Source: JAILLW01 sp045640525 (GTDB lineage Bacteria > Bacillota > Clostridia > Lachnospirales > Lachnospiraceae). Taken from it: a DNA stretch of 64,000 nt. The DNA lies in NCBI GenBank assembly GCA_045640525.1, contig JAZUFE010000018.1:1-64000 (forward strand), written 5' to 3'. This document shows positions 8,202 through 16,986 of this stretch, piece after piece. Numbering within the stretch: position 1 is the first letter of the stretch; the number at the start of each line of letters is the position of its first letter. A program made the translations under genes and the position numbers. The notes under the pieces were generated by a model. That model worked only from the letters and a program-made list of their open reading frames with translations. It was not told the origin of the DNA and did no database searches.

Positions 8202-8997
8202 GGGTTGTCTCCACAAGACTGTCTATCTTATCATTAATGTTGTCGGCGCAGGTATCTTTATCCGCGCACTTTTTTAAAAACATCAGGTATTCTATGTTTC
8301 CCTCGGGTCCCTTAATCGGACTGTTTGAAATATCAAGAACCGTAAAGCCGACCTCGTCGGCATATCCCAGACACTTTTTGATGACTTCTTTATGAACCGC
8401 AGGGTCTTTAACGACACCTTTTTTTCCGACCTGTTCGCGACCTGCCTCAAACTGAGGTTTAATAAGACATACCATTAAACCGTTATCTTCCAATATTTCA
8501 AATGCCGGAGGCAGAATTTTGGATAAAGATATAAATGATACATCACATGAAGCAAACTCTATGGGGTCTGCGATATCTGCCTTGGTGGTATATCTGAAAT
8601 TCGTCTTCTCCATGCATACGACACGCTCGTCATTTCGCAATTTCCAATCGAGTTGTCCGTGCCCCACATCTATCGAATAGACCTTTTGGGCTCCGTTTTG
8701 AAGCATGCAGTCAGTGAAACCGCCTGTAGAAGCTCCGATATCCATGCATATCTTTGCATTCAAATCAATGGGAAACACTTCCAGGGCGCGTTCGAGTTTA
8801 AGTCCGCCACGGCTTACATACTTCAATGTTTCGCCACGCACTTCAAGCTTAAGCCCTTCCTCTTCGAAAGTTGCGCCTGCCTTATCTTCTTTTTGTCCGT
8901 CGACATACACCAGTCCTGCCATAATAATAGCTTTGGCCTTTTCACGGGACTGTGCATATCCGTTTTTGACTACCAATACATCGAGTCTTTCTTTCAT
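8167..8997 (-). CDS. tlyA: TlyA family rRNA 2'-O-methyltransferase, 276 aa
   Basis: An N-terminal S4 RNA-binding domain (MKERLDVLVVKNGYAQSREKAKAIIMAGLVYVDG) is followed by an FtsJ-like methyltransferase domain with the SAM loop DIGASTGGFTDCML and the later VSFISLSKILPP and IKPQFEAGRE. The family methylates ribose in 16S/23S rRNA; some members are also called haemolysins. The start is set at 8997, five bases past the dxs stop; an in-frame start at 9018 would overlap dxs. Neither has a strong ribosome site. Confidence 0.9.
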   Translation of the reverse strand: MKERLDVLVVKNGYAQSREKAKAIIMAGLVYVDGQKEDKAGATFEEEGLKLEVRGETLKYVSRGGLKLERALEVFPIDLNAKICMDIGASTGGFTDCMLQNGAQKVYSIDVGHGQLDWKLRNDERVVCMEKTNFRYTTKADIADPIEFASCDVSFISLSKILPPAFEILEDNGLMVCLIKPQFEAGREQVGKKGVVKDPAVHKEVIKKCLGYADEVGFTVLDISNSPIKGPEGNIEYLMFLKKCADKDTCADNINDKIDSLVETTHEEFLRNSQQQ

Positions 8998-9001
8998 CGT
9001 T

Positions 9002-10858
9002 TTAGAAGGGGCGCGCATTCAGTATCGTTTCGGCTATACTCTGCGCATCCACCTTAAGCTCTTTCTTAAGTATATCTACATTTCCATGCTCTACATAATC
9101 ATCCGCAAGAGCTATGTTAATCATCCTGACTTTGGAATCTATTGAATCTGCGTAATCTCTTACTTTGGAACCATATCCTCCCGAAAGAACATTTTCTTCC
9201 ATTGTAACGATAAGATGATGATTCTGAATCGCCCATCTGACCGCAAATTCATCTATCGGTTTAACGAATCTTGCATTTACAATACTGCACTTTAATCCCT
9301 TTTCACGAAGAATTTCGCGTACCTCTTCTGCCGTCTTAACCATAGTACCTACAGCCATCAGGCAAATCTCACCTTCGGCATATATCAACTCGGCTTTGGC
9401 CATTTCAATCGGAGCCCTGAATTCTTCAAGACCTGCATATGCCTCACCTCTTGGATAGCGGATAGCTATAGGTCCGTTATAGGCGAGGGCGAATTTCATC
9501 ATATCAGAAAGTTCCCATTTATTCTTGGGGGCCATAACCGTCATATTCGGTATTGAACTAAGATATGAAAGATCGAAAATTCCCTGATGCGTATCACCGT
9601 CTGCTCCCACTATACCGGCTCTGTCTACTGCGAAAATTACCGGCAAATGTTGAAGACATACATCATGAATAATCTGGTCGTATGCTCTTTGAAGGAACGA
9701 TGAATATATTGCGACAACCGGTCTTAATCCGGATGCGGCAAGTCCTGCTGCAAATGTCACTGCATGTTCTTCCGCAATTCCCACATCAAAGAATCTTTCC
9801 GGATACATGTTATGAAAACGCTTAAGTCCCGTTCCGTCCGGCATTGCCGCTGTAACCGCAACAACCCTTTCGTCTCTTGCACCAAGTTTGGTCATTACCG
9901 TTGAAAAAATATCTGTATAGGAAGCCTTGGTCTGCTTAAGCGGAATACCTGTTTGAACATCAAACGGAGACGCTCCGTGGAATCTGGCCGGGTGACGTAT
10001 TGCCGGCTCATATCCGCGTCCTTTTTGGGTAATGACATGTACAAGTACGGCACTCTTTCTTTTCTTGGCTTCTTTAATAGCTTTTTCGACAGCCTGAATG
10101 TCATGTCCGTCAACCGGGCCCAAATACGTAATTCCCATATCCTCGAAAAACATTCCCGGAACCACGAGCTGTTTAAGCGAATTCTTGGTCTTACGTACGG
10201 TATCAACCACCTTGCTACCCGGACGTGTATCTTTAATCTTATAATAAATTCCGTCTTTTAAATCCATATAAGCTTCGGAGGTTCTGATAGAATTCAGGTA
10301 TTTGCTCAAGCCTCCGACGTTTTCGGAAATTGACATATTGTTATCATTTAATACTATGATGAAGTTGGTTTCAAGTTTGGCCGCATTGTTAAGTGCCTCA
10401 TACGCCATGCCACCCGTAAGTGAGCCGTCGCCGATAACGGAAACTACCGTCTCATCCGTGCCCTTGATGTCTCTTGCCGCTACCATTCCCAAACCGGCGG
10501 AAATTGATGTTGAGCTGTGACCTGTATTGAATGCATCGCATGCACTCTCATCTGTTTTGGGGAATCCCGCAAGTCCGCCATATGAACGAAGCTTATCGAA
10601 TCCGTCTTTTCGTCCCGTCAGAATTTTGTGAGTATACGACTGATGTCCGACATCCCAAATGATTTTATCTTTAGGCAAATCCAATGCTCTGTGCAGCGCC
10701 ATGGTAAGCTCCACCGCACCCAAATTGGAGCCCAAATGACCACCCTGCTTTGATATCTTGTCTATCAGAAATTCACGAATTTCCGATGCCAAATAGGGTA
10801 AATCATCTACCGAAATATTCTTAATATCATTTGCCTTGTTTATTCTATCAAGAATCAT
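9002..10858 (-). CDS. dxs: 1-deoxy-D-xylulose-5-phosphate synthase, 618 aa
   Basis: First enzyme of the MEP isoprenoid pathway, condensing pyruvate and glyceraldehyde-3-phosphate using thiamine diphosphate. The cofactor site GDGSLTGGMAYEALNNA ... NDNNMSIS is present, together with WDVGHQSYTHKILTGR and the transketolase-type central and C-terminal domains (VGIAEEHAVTFAAGLA; GADGDTHQGIFDLSYL). Full length. It sits directly downstream of the prenyl synthase gene, so isoprenoid steps are clustered. Confidence 0.96.
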   Translation of the reverse strand: MILDRINKANDIKNISVDDLPYLASEIREFLIDKISKQGGHLGSNLGAVELTMALHRALDLPKDKIIWDVGHQSYTHKILTGRKDGFDKLRSYGGLAGFPKTDESACDAFNTGHSSTSISAGLGMVAARDIKGTDETVVSVIGDGSLTGGMAYEALNNAAKLETNFIIVLNDNNMSISENVGGLSKYLNSIRTSEAYMDLKDGIYYKIKDTRPGSKVVDTVRKTKNSLKQLVVPGMFFEDMGITYLGPVDGHDIQAVEKAIKEAKKRKSAVLVHVITQKGRGYEPAIRHPARFHGASPFDVQTGIPLKQTKASYTDIFSTVMTKLGARDERVVAVTAAMPDGTGLKRFHNMYPERFFDVGIAEEHAVTFAAGLAASGLRPVVAIYSSFLQRAYDQIIHDVCLQHLPVIFAVDRAGIVGADGDTHQGIFDLSYLSSIPNMTVMAPKNKWELSDMMKFALAYNGPIAIRYPRGEAYAGLEEFRAPIEMAKAELIYAEGEICLMAVGTMVKTAEEVREILREKGLKCSIVNARFVKPIDEFAVRWAIQNHHLIVTMEENVLSGGYGSKVRDYADSIDSKVRMINIALADDYVEHGNVDILKKELKVDAQSIAETILNARPF

Positions 10859-10892
10859 AAATTCTCCTATCGCGCAGTCTGCGTCAGGTTTG

Positions 10893-11804
10893 CTAATTGG
10901 TTCTGTTAATCAATGTTTCAACCAAAGTCATAAGGAAGCTTCCGTCTGCTCTGTTAGCATCCGCAATATCCTGCAGAATTGTTATTGCTTCTTGGGAAAG
11001 AGCCTTAACCTGTTCCTTGGATTCTTCGAGTCCGTGAAGCTTAACATAGGTAAGCTTATTATTCTTTTCATCAGACCCTATCGGTTTACCCAGTTCCTCG
11101 GACGTTGAAGTAATATCGAGTATATCATCCTGAATTTGAAAAGCTAATCCGATATTCCTTGCGGCACGCTCGACATCCGCTACATCTTTCTTGGATGCAC
11201 CCGCAAGTACCGCACCAATCATCATTGAAGCTTCTATCAGGGCTGCCGTCTTATTCTTATGTATAAAGATAAGCATATCTTCAGTAATATTTTTGGAATT
11301 CTCAGCTTCTATATCCGCTGTCTGACCGCCTATCATTCCGTAAATACCGGCCTTTTGGGTCAGAATCTGTATTGCCTTGGCCACGGCCTTGGTGTTTTGC
11401 TCATCATTCACCAAATCAAATGCTCCGGCCGCCGTTTCAAAAGCATAATTAAGCAGTCCGTCACCTGCCAATATTGCAGTACACTCATCAAACTTTTTCC
11501 AGGTTGTGAGTTTACCTCTTCTAAGTTCATCATTATCCATCGCAGGAAGATCGTCATGCACCAGCGAATACGTGTGAATCATTTCCATTGCAGCCATAAA
11601 CGGCTCAATAACTTTATCTTTACCGCCGAACAATTTGAAACATTCCTTCATCAAAATCGGACGCAATCTCTTACCGCCCGCATTAACGGAGTAGTCCATG
11701 GCTTCTATCACACCCTTTTGATATCCTTGGACTTCCGGCATGAAAATTTTAACTATACTCTCTGCCTCGTTTTTTCTTAATTCAAGACTTTCGTTGAAAT
11801 TCAT
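10893..11804 (-). CDS. ispA: polyprenyl (farnesyl/geranyl) diphosphate synthase, 303 aa
   Basis: Head-to-tail prenyl transferase. The first Asp-rich motif is VHDDLPAMDNDELRRG and the second is FQIQDDILDI; GGKRLRPIL marks the isopentenyl diphosphate site. The start was chosen at the ATG at 11804 because GGAGG lies five bases upstream, giving a gene that overlaps the xseB end by 23 bases. The frame is open to 11852. Context (xseB upstream, dxs downstream) is standard. Confidence 0.94.
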   Translation of the reverse strand: MNFNESLELRKNEAESIVKIFMPEVQGYQKGVIEAMDYSVNAGGKRLRPILMKECFKLFGGKDKVIEPFMAAMEMIHTYSLVHDDLPAMDNDELRRGKLTTWKKFDECTAILAGDGLLNYAFETAAGAFDLVNDEQNTKAVAKAIQILTQKAGIYGMIGGQTADIEAENSKNITEDMLIFIHKNKTAALIEASMMIGAVLAGASKKDVADVERAARNIGLAFQIQDDILDITSTSEELGKPIGSDEKNNKLTYVKLHGLEESKEQVKALSQEAITILQDIADANRADGSFLMTLVETLINRTN

Positions 11805-12000
11805 GAGTACCTCCGTTCTCCTCCAGGACGAGGATTTTTTGTTCCACATCACTTATGGATTCACTGCACTTTTTGAGAAGTTCCATTCCTTCTTGATATA
11901 CCTTGAAGGAATCCTCAAGTGTTATATTTTCATCCTCGAGTGCCGTCACTTTGGCATCGAGGTCTTCAAATGCCTTTTCCAAATCAAATTTGTCTGCCAT
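11782..12000 (-). CDS. xseB: exodeoxyribonuclease VII small subunit, 72 aa
   Basis: Small helical subunit of Exo VII, which degrades single-stranded DNA. The helical core FEDLDAKVTALEDENITLEDSFKVYQEGMELLKKC is the family pattern. It overlaps the following prenyl synthase start and is separated from xseA by a 58-base gap holding three copies of the RGTTNACATAAY motif. Confidence 0.92.
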   Translation of the reverse strand: MADKFDLEKAFEDLDAKVTALEDENITLEDSFKVYQEGMELLKKCSESISDVEQKILVLEENGGTHEFQRKS

Positions 12001-12012
12001 ATCGTTCCCTTG

Positions 12013-12060
12013 TTATGTAAACTGTATTCAAGTTATGTTAACTATATTGTTATGTAAACT
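12013..12060. repeat. three RTTATGTNAACY motif copies between xseA and xseB
   Basis: Copies of the core TATGTNAAC lie at 12014-12022, 12034-12042 and 12051-12059, all in one orientation with start-to-start spacings of 20 and 17. The last overlaps the first base of the xseA stop codon. These fill almost the whole 58-base intergenic gap. They are the densest cluster of the iterated motif described in the findings. Confidence 0.85.
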
Positions 12061-13276
12061 AATTGTACTTAATCTTTTCTTTACCGCTTACAACAGCATC
12101 AACTCTACCGTCCTTAACGAAGACTTCTATCCTGTCACCGTTTTCAACGTTATCTATCGAGTTCAGCGTCCTGCCGTTTGACGAGGCATATGCGTATCCT
12201 TGATTAAGCTTGTCAAGCGGCGAAAGTCCCTTTAGTTTTTCTATATAAAGATTTAGTGTATATCTTTTTTGATCCATTATCCCGTGCATGGCATTTGTCA
12301 TTCTGCCACTGAGAATATTCAGCCTGTCTTTTGATTGATTTATTCTGTTCTTGGGATTTTTGGAATAAAGAGCTGTCCCCTTTGCTTCAAGAAGAGTCTT
12401 ACATATCAATAGCTTCGATTTAATTTTGGATGTCAAAGCCGATTGATAATTATTTAATAAAAATATTCTTTGTGCATAATCGAAAACCGCTATTTCAGCC
12501 GCCTGCGAAGGCGTTGCGGCCCTTTGATCTGCCACAAGATCCAAAATCGTATAATCTATATCATGTCCCACCGCCGAAATAATCGGTACCCGACAGTCAA
12601 AAGCTGCCTGCGCAACTTCGCGATTATTGTACACCCACAAGTCTTCCTGCGAGCCACCGCCTCGGCCTACGATAATAACATCAACACCGTATTCTTCCAA
12701 TTTCCTGATTCCCCGTACAATACTTGGTACTGCACTGTTGGAAGACACTGTCGACGGAGACAGAATTATCTGCGTAAACGGATTTCTCCTGCCTGCCACA
12801 TTAATGATATCGTTAATAACCGCACCGGTCTCGGAAGTAACAACCCCAACCTTCTTAACATCTTTGGGTATGGGCTGCTTATAGGCAGAATCAAACATTC
12901 CGAGTTCTTCAAGTTCCATCTTTAGCTTAAGCAGTTCTTCCTTGGATTGTCCTACATCCACTTTCTTGGATATTTCAACCGCTTTAAGCTGATAGGTTCC
13001 CTTCTTTGGTTGGCCTTCAATACTACCTCGAACCACAACCTCCATTCCGTCGTGTAACGGTTCTTTTAAGGGCACCGAGTACTTGGGATTATAAGAACAT
13101 GAAATCACACTGTCTTCTTCCTTCAAATTGAAATAGACAATACCGTAATTCCACTCTCTCAGTGTTCCTATTTCACCACGAATACGGACATTTTGAAAAA
13201 TGCCTTCCGAAGCAAGAAGCCCCTGAATATACTCGTTGATTTTTTTGACTGAATAAACATTTGGTTCCTTGGGCAT
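12059..13276 (-). CDS. xseA: exodeoxyribonuclease VII large subunit, 405 aa
   Basis: Catalytic subunit of Exo VII. It has an N-terminal OB fold (VYSVKKINEYIQGLL ... RIRGEIGTLREWNYGIVYFNLKEED) and the catalytic domain with GVVTSETGAVINDII, VIIVGRGGGSQEDLW, ISAVGHDIDYTILDLVADQRAATPSQAAE. I use the ATG at 13276; a GTG at 13288 overlapping the nusB stop is an alternative. Length is normal. Confidence 0.95.
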   Translation of the reverse strand: MPKEPNVYSVKKINEYIQGLLASEGIFQNVRIRGEIGTLREWNYGIVYFNLKEEDSVISCSYNPKYSVPLKEPLHDGMEVVVRGSIEGQPKKGTYQLKAVEISKKVDVGQSKEELLKLKMELEELGMFDSAYKQPIPKDVKKVGVVTSETGAVINDIINVAGRRNPFTQIILSPSTVSSNSAVPSIVRGIRKLEEYGVDVIIVGRGGGSQEDLWVYNNREVAQAAFDCRVPIISAVGHDIDYTILDLVADQRAATPSQAAEIAVFDYAQRIFLLNNYQSALTSKIKSKLLICKTLLEAKGTALYSKNPKNRINQSKDRLNILSGRMTNAMHGIMDQKRYTLNLYIEKLKGLSPLDKLNQGYAYASSNGRTLNSIDNVENGDRIEVFVKDGRVDAVVSGKEKIKYN

Positions 13277-13287
13277 AATGAACAACA

Positions 13288-13692
13288 CTACTCTTTTGCA
13301 AACTTGGCAAGTACACCGTTAATGAACGAACCCGATGAATCCTGACCGAACTTTTTGGCCAATTCCACAGCTTCATTAATTGCTACACCCGTGGGTATAT
13401 CATCATCAAACAAAATTTCATATACGGCCAGTCTCAAAATGGCAAGTTCAACCTTTCCGATACGGGAAATGTCCCAACCCGTTACCTTTTCGTTCAGGTT
13501 ATTATCAATTGTCGAAAGATTGGCAATAACATTATCAACTTTCGCTTTGATAGTTTCCTTATCTGTATCCGACAACTGATTCTCGGACAGGTCGAAGAAC
13601 AGATTCTCCTGTTCTTCCATTTCACTGGCTTCATTAAATTCCAATCTGAACAGGATTTGAAAAGCCTGCTCTCTTTGTGCGCTTCTTGTCAT
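13288..13692 (-). CDS. nusB: transcription antitermination factor NusB, 134 aa
   Basis: All-helical RNA-binding factor of the rRNA antitermination complex. The sequence shows SAQREQAFQILFRLEF at the start and GVAINEAVELAKKFGQDSSGSFINGVLAKF at the end, the family signature. The start is the ATG at 13692, with AGGA about seven bases upstream. It lies between the Asp23 gene and xseA, as in other Firmicutes. Confidence 0.95.
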   Translation of the reverse strand: MTRSAQREQAFQILFRLEFNEASEMEEQENLFFDLSENQLSDTDKETIKAKVDNVIANLSTIDNNLNEKVTGWDISRIGKVELAILRLAVYEILFDDDIPTGVAINEAVELAKKFGQDSSGSFINGVLAKFAKE

Positions 13693-13700
13693 AATCAATC

Positions 13701-14084
13701 CTACTTATTTTGCATATTTACGCCGGCAACTCTGACATCGACATCGGCAACATTAAGTTCTGTCATGTTTTCGATTGCCTGCTTGATTTTTGATTGTACC
13801 TTGCTTGAAACACTCGGAATATTGTAACCGTAATTAACAACAACCGCTACGTCTACCTTGACATCGCTTCCGACTATTTCAACCTTAACGCCTTTAGCAA
13901 CGTTCTTAATTCCGACTTTGGACAATAAGTCATTTCCTACATTACCGGCCGTGGAATAGACGCCCTCAACCTCGGTGGCTGCAAGTGCGGCAATCATAGC
14001 TACGACATCATCGGCAATCTTGACCGTTCCGTCACTAAAATCTTCCTGCATCACATAACTTGTCAATTCTTGATTCTTTTCCAT
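13701..14084 (-). CDS. Asp23/Gls24 family envelope stress protein, 127 aa
   Basis: Family of small proteins linked to cell envelope stress and alkaline shock in Firmicutes. Residues ~17-60 (GTVKIADDVVAMIAALAATEVEGVYST) and the later VDVAVVVNYGYNIPSVSSKVQSKIKQAIENMT match the family core. It is commonly found directly before nusB, as here. There is no membrane segment of its own. Confidence 0.93.
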   Translation of the reverse strand: MEKNQELTSYVMQEDFSDGTVKIADDVVAMIAALAATEVEGVYSTAGNVGNDLLSKVGIKNVAKGVKVEIVGSDVKVDVAVVVNYGYNIPSVSSKVQSKIKQAIENMTELNVADVDVRVAGVNMQNK

Positions 14085-14142
14085 ATTAATCCTCTATACT
14101 TTCATATATGCTTGAATTTTGGTGTCAAATCTTAACTATATA

Positions 14143-15375
14143 TTATACCAATATCCAAAATATCATGCAATTGGCGGCAGGGTCTTCAACATACGTAATC
14201 TGATCGGAAGAGCGGTAATATTCAAAGATCTTCTGCTCTCTTAAAAGGTACTTCTGCATCTTTGAATAAGCATCCGAATCACTCATTTTAATTGTAACCG
14301 TCTCATCACCGTTCTTATATGCTCTTTCAAAAACCTGCGACAATTTATCGGTATCGACCTCTTTAAAATACACACCTTCGCGAACATAGTAATTATCCGA
14401 TAAAGATATACATTGCGGAAGCTTAAGTTTTGAATCGATACTGTGTGTTTTGGTTATCTCGTCCGTAGTAACCAGCAAATAATTATACGATATCGGAGGC
14501 AGTGTCTTATCCGTAAGCATATCATTTTGCTTGATAAGATACGATGCATCACCCCATGTTATATCCACCTGATAATATTCGTTGTCAGCCTTAACGACAT
14601 TCCATGCATGCGGTTGATTTTCAAGTACCGTACCGCTGACCAATGCACATTCTATTCCGTACCTATTGAGAATATATTGAAATGTCTTCGCGTATCCTTG
14701 ACATACGCTTCGACCATCCTTCATTACGGATACTATATTCTGATTATTTGTGGCACTGCTGTCATATTCCGTGTTGTTAATTATGTATTCATACACTGCC
14801 TTGATGAGTTCATAATCATCGCATCCTTCCGGATAAAGTGAACTTATATATTTATCAACCGAATCCGTATATGCATTAATCGTCGGGATGTAGGAATCTG
14901 CCTCCTCTTTCGTCATTGCGAAAATTCCCGACATTGAATAATACATCGGCGTATCACCTATTGAATGTTTGGTCAGATTATAACCCGTAACACTGTATAA
15001 TTCCGGATGATCCATAGTTACGAGCAAAAAAATATCATCTATCTTTTGAGTGTCCATGCCGGATAACCTGATATCATCCGCGCGACTTACAAGCAGTGAA
15101 TAAATTTCATCATACAATGCCTTGTCTTCCGAATTAAGTTGTTCATAATAATACAATCCGAGCGTTTCGTCTTGAGTTATGTCAACTCGAGATTCACTAT
15201 CACCTGCCGTCAAAGTGTCTTGCTGCGTTTCGTTCTGTGTTATGTCAACCTTCGTACTCTGCTCTTTAGTACCGTTTGAAGGAAGCCAACCACTTTCCGA
15301 TGCGCACCCGCATAATGATATGCTGACTGCAAGCACCAGTATTATGTTAACTATTCTTTGCCAAATTCCGATAAT
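14143..15375 (-). CDS. lipoprotein with transglutaminase-like domain, about 410 aa
   Basis: The C-terminal half has a transglutaminase-like fold: RSVCQGYAKTFQYIL (Cys), QPHAWNVVKAD (His) and YQVDITWGD (Asp). The N-terminus has a lipobox (SLCGC). Start choice matters. The first standard codon is GTG at 15336, which leaves only about ten residues before the Cys and no positive charge. Reading further back adds IGIWQRIVNIILV, a proper lipoprotein signal peptide, but with no ATG/GTG/TTG; an ATT at 15373-15375 lies six bases after GAGGG. I therefore favour an AUU start overlapping prfC. After the Cys the linker contains VDITQ twice, each written with a copy of the GTTNACATAA motif. Confidence 0.75.
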   Translation of the reverse strand: MIGIWQRIVNIILVLAVSISLCGCASESGWLPSNGTKEQSTKVDITQNETQQDTLTAGDSESRVDITQDETLGLYYYEQLNSEDKALYDEIYSLLVSRADDIRLSGMDTQKIDDIFLLVTMDHPELYSVTGYNLTKHSIGDTPMYYSMSGIFAMTKEEADSYIPTINAYTDSVDKYISSLYPEGCDDYELIKAVYEYIINNTEYDSSATNNQNIVSVMKDGRSVCQGYAKTFQYILNRYGIECALVSGTVLENQPHAWNVVKADNEYYQVDITWGDASYLIKQNDMLTDKTLPPISYNYLLVTTDEITKTHSIDSKLKLPQCISLSDNYYVREGVYFKEVDTDKLSQVFERAYKNGDETVTIKMSDSDAYSKMQKYLLREQKIFEYYRSSDQITYVEDPAANCMIFWILV

Positions 15376-16943
15376 ATCAATCCCTCGTTTCTGTCAAGAA
15401 CCATACCAACCGACCATGAATTAACGAATAACAGAAGCGGATTCCCCTTCATATCAACTACTCGCTTCATATCGGAAGTTCCCGTTATTTTGGCAACATC
15501 TATATCTTTGTTCTCAATCCATCTGATATGCTCATACGGCAATGGCTCAAGTCTGATTTCAACGTTGTATTCATTCTCAAGTCTGTACTTTAGAACGTCA
15601 AACTGAAGGACACCCACAACGCCGACTATTATCTCTTCCATACCCGAATTAAATTCCTGGAAGATCTGAATCGCACCTTCTTGTGCTATCTGTTCAACTC
15701 CCTTAACGAACTGCTTACGTTTCATGGTATCAATCTGTCTGACTCTTGCGAAATGTTCGGGTGCAAATGTCGGAATACCCTCATAAACGATATTCTCCTT
15801 GGGCATACAGACTGTATCTCCGATACTGAAAATTCCGGGGTCGAATACACCGATAATATCTCCTGCATACGCTTCTGTGAGAATCTTTCGCTCGTCGGCC
15901 ATAATCTGCTGAGGTTGACTAAGACGCATTACTTTATTACCCTGAACATGCTTAACTTCCATTGCGGCATCGTACTTGCCGGAACATATTCTCATGAAAG
16001 CAACTCTGTCCCTGTGCGCTTTATTCATGTTGGCCTGTATCTTAAACACAAATGCGGAGAACTCGTTTTCTGTCGGAGAAATGACAGCGCTGTCAGTTTT
16101 TCTCGGCAACGGCGTGGTTGTCATTTTCAAAAAATGCTGAAGGAAGAATTCAACGCCGAAGTTGGTCAATGCCGAGCCGAAGAATACCGGCGTAAGTTTT
16201 CCTTTCTGCACTTCGTCAATATCAAATTCTGCAGAAGCCCCATCAAGAAGTTCTATCTCGTCCATCAGCAAAGATGCCGCATCATCTCCTATGGCAGTTT
16301 TCAACTCATTGGGATTATTAACCGAAACTTCCAGCGTTTCACCTTCCTTGGTACCTTTTTCGGTATCCGAATAAGTAATAACGCACTGGCGGTCCCTGTC
16401 GTAAACTCCCTTGAAACCTTTACCCGAGCCAATCGGCCAGTTAATCGGGCATGTCGCAATTCCAAGTTCCTTTTCTATTTCATCCAGTAATTCAAATGTA
16501 TCATTGGCATCCCTGTCCATCTTGTTAATGAAGGTAAATATAGGAATACCTCTCATTCCGCAGACTTTGAAAAGTTTCCTGGTCTGTGCCTCGACACCCT
16601 TGGATGCATCAATGACCATCACCGCAGAATCGGCAGCCATCAGTGTTCTGTATGTATCTTCCGAGAAATCCTGATGTCCCGGTGTATCCAAAATGTTAAT
16701 GCAAAAATCATTGTATTCAAATTGAAGTACCGAACTGGTAACCGAAATACCACGTTCCTTTTCGATTTCCATCCAATCCGAAACCGCATGTCTGGCAGTA
16801 GCCTTTCCCTTAACCGAACCGGCCAAATTAATGGCACCTCCGTAGAGAAGAAACTTCTCCGTAAGTGTTGTTTTACCCGCATCCGGGTGTGAGATTATCG
16901 CAAACGTCCTACGCTTGTTAATCTCCTTGTCATATTTTCCCAT
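15351..16943 (-). CDS. prfC: peptide chain release factor 3, 530 aa
   Basis: GTPase that recycles RF1/RF2 from the ribosome. The motifs are SHPDAGKTTLTE (G1), LDTPGHQDFSEDTYRTL (G3) and INKMDRDANDTFELLDEI (G4), followed by domains typical of RF3 (ISPTENEFSAFVFKIQANMNKAHRDR). The start is the ATG at 16943 with GAGGAG five bases upstream; the longer open frame to 17000 lacks family similarity. The stop overlaps the likely signal peptide region of the following lipoprotein gene. Confidence 0.95.
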   Translation of the reverse strand: MGKYDKEINKRRTFAIISHPDAGKTTLTEKFLLYGGAINLAGSVKGKATARHAVSDWMEIEKERGISVTSSVLQFEYNDFCINILDTPGHQDFSEDTYRTLMAADSAVMVIDASKGVEAQTRKLFKVCGMRGIPIFTFINKMDRDANDTFELLDEIEKELGIATCPINWPIGSGKGFKGVYDRDRQCVITYSDTEKGTKEGETLEVSVNNPNELKTAIGDDAASLLMDEIELLDGASAEFDIDEVQKGKLTPVFFGSALTNFGVEFFLQHFLKMTTTPLPRKTDSAVISPTENEFSAFVFKIQANMNKAHRDRVAFMRICSGKYDAAMEVKHVQGNKVMRLSQPQQIMADERKILTEAYAGDIIGVFDPGIFSIGDTVCMPKENIVYEGIPTFAPEHFARVRQIDTMKRKQFVKGVEQIAQEGAIQIFQEFNSGMEEIIVGVVGVLQFDVLKYRLENEYNVEIRLEPLPYEHIRWIENKDIDVAKITGTSDMKRVVDMKGNPLLLFVNSWSVGMVLDRNEGLILSEFGKE

Positions 16944-16986
16944 AAAAGCTCCTCGTTTATCGCATTTATATTGAAGCCGTTTATAA

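Noticed and set aside
15681..16490. 269-codon plus-strand open frame
   Set aside because: It lies wholly antisense to prfC, has no ribosome site or family motif, and its Cys/Leu-rich composition is that of a shadow frame.
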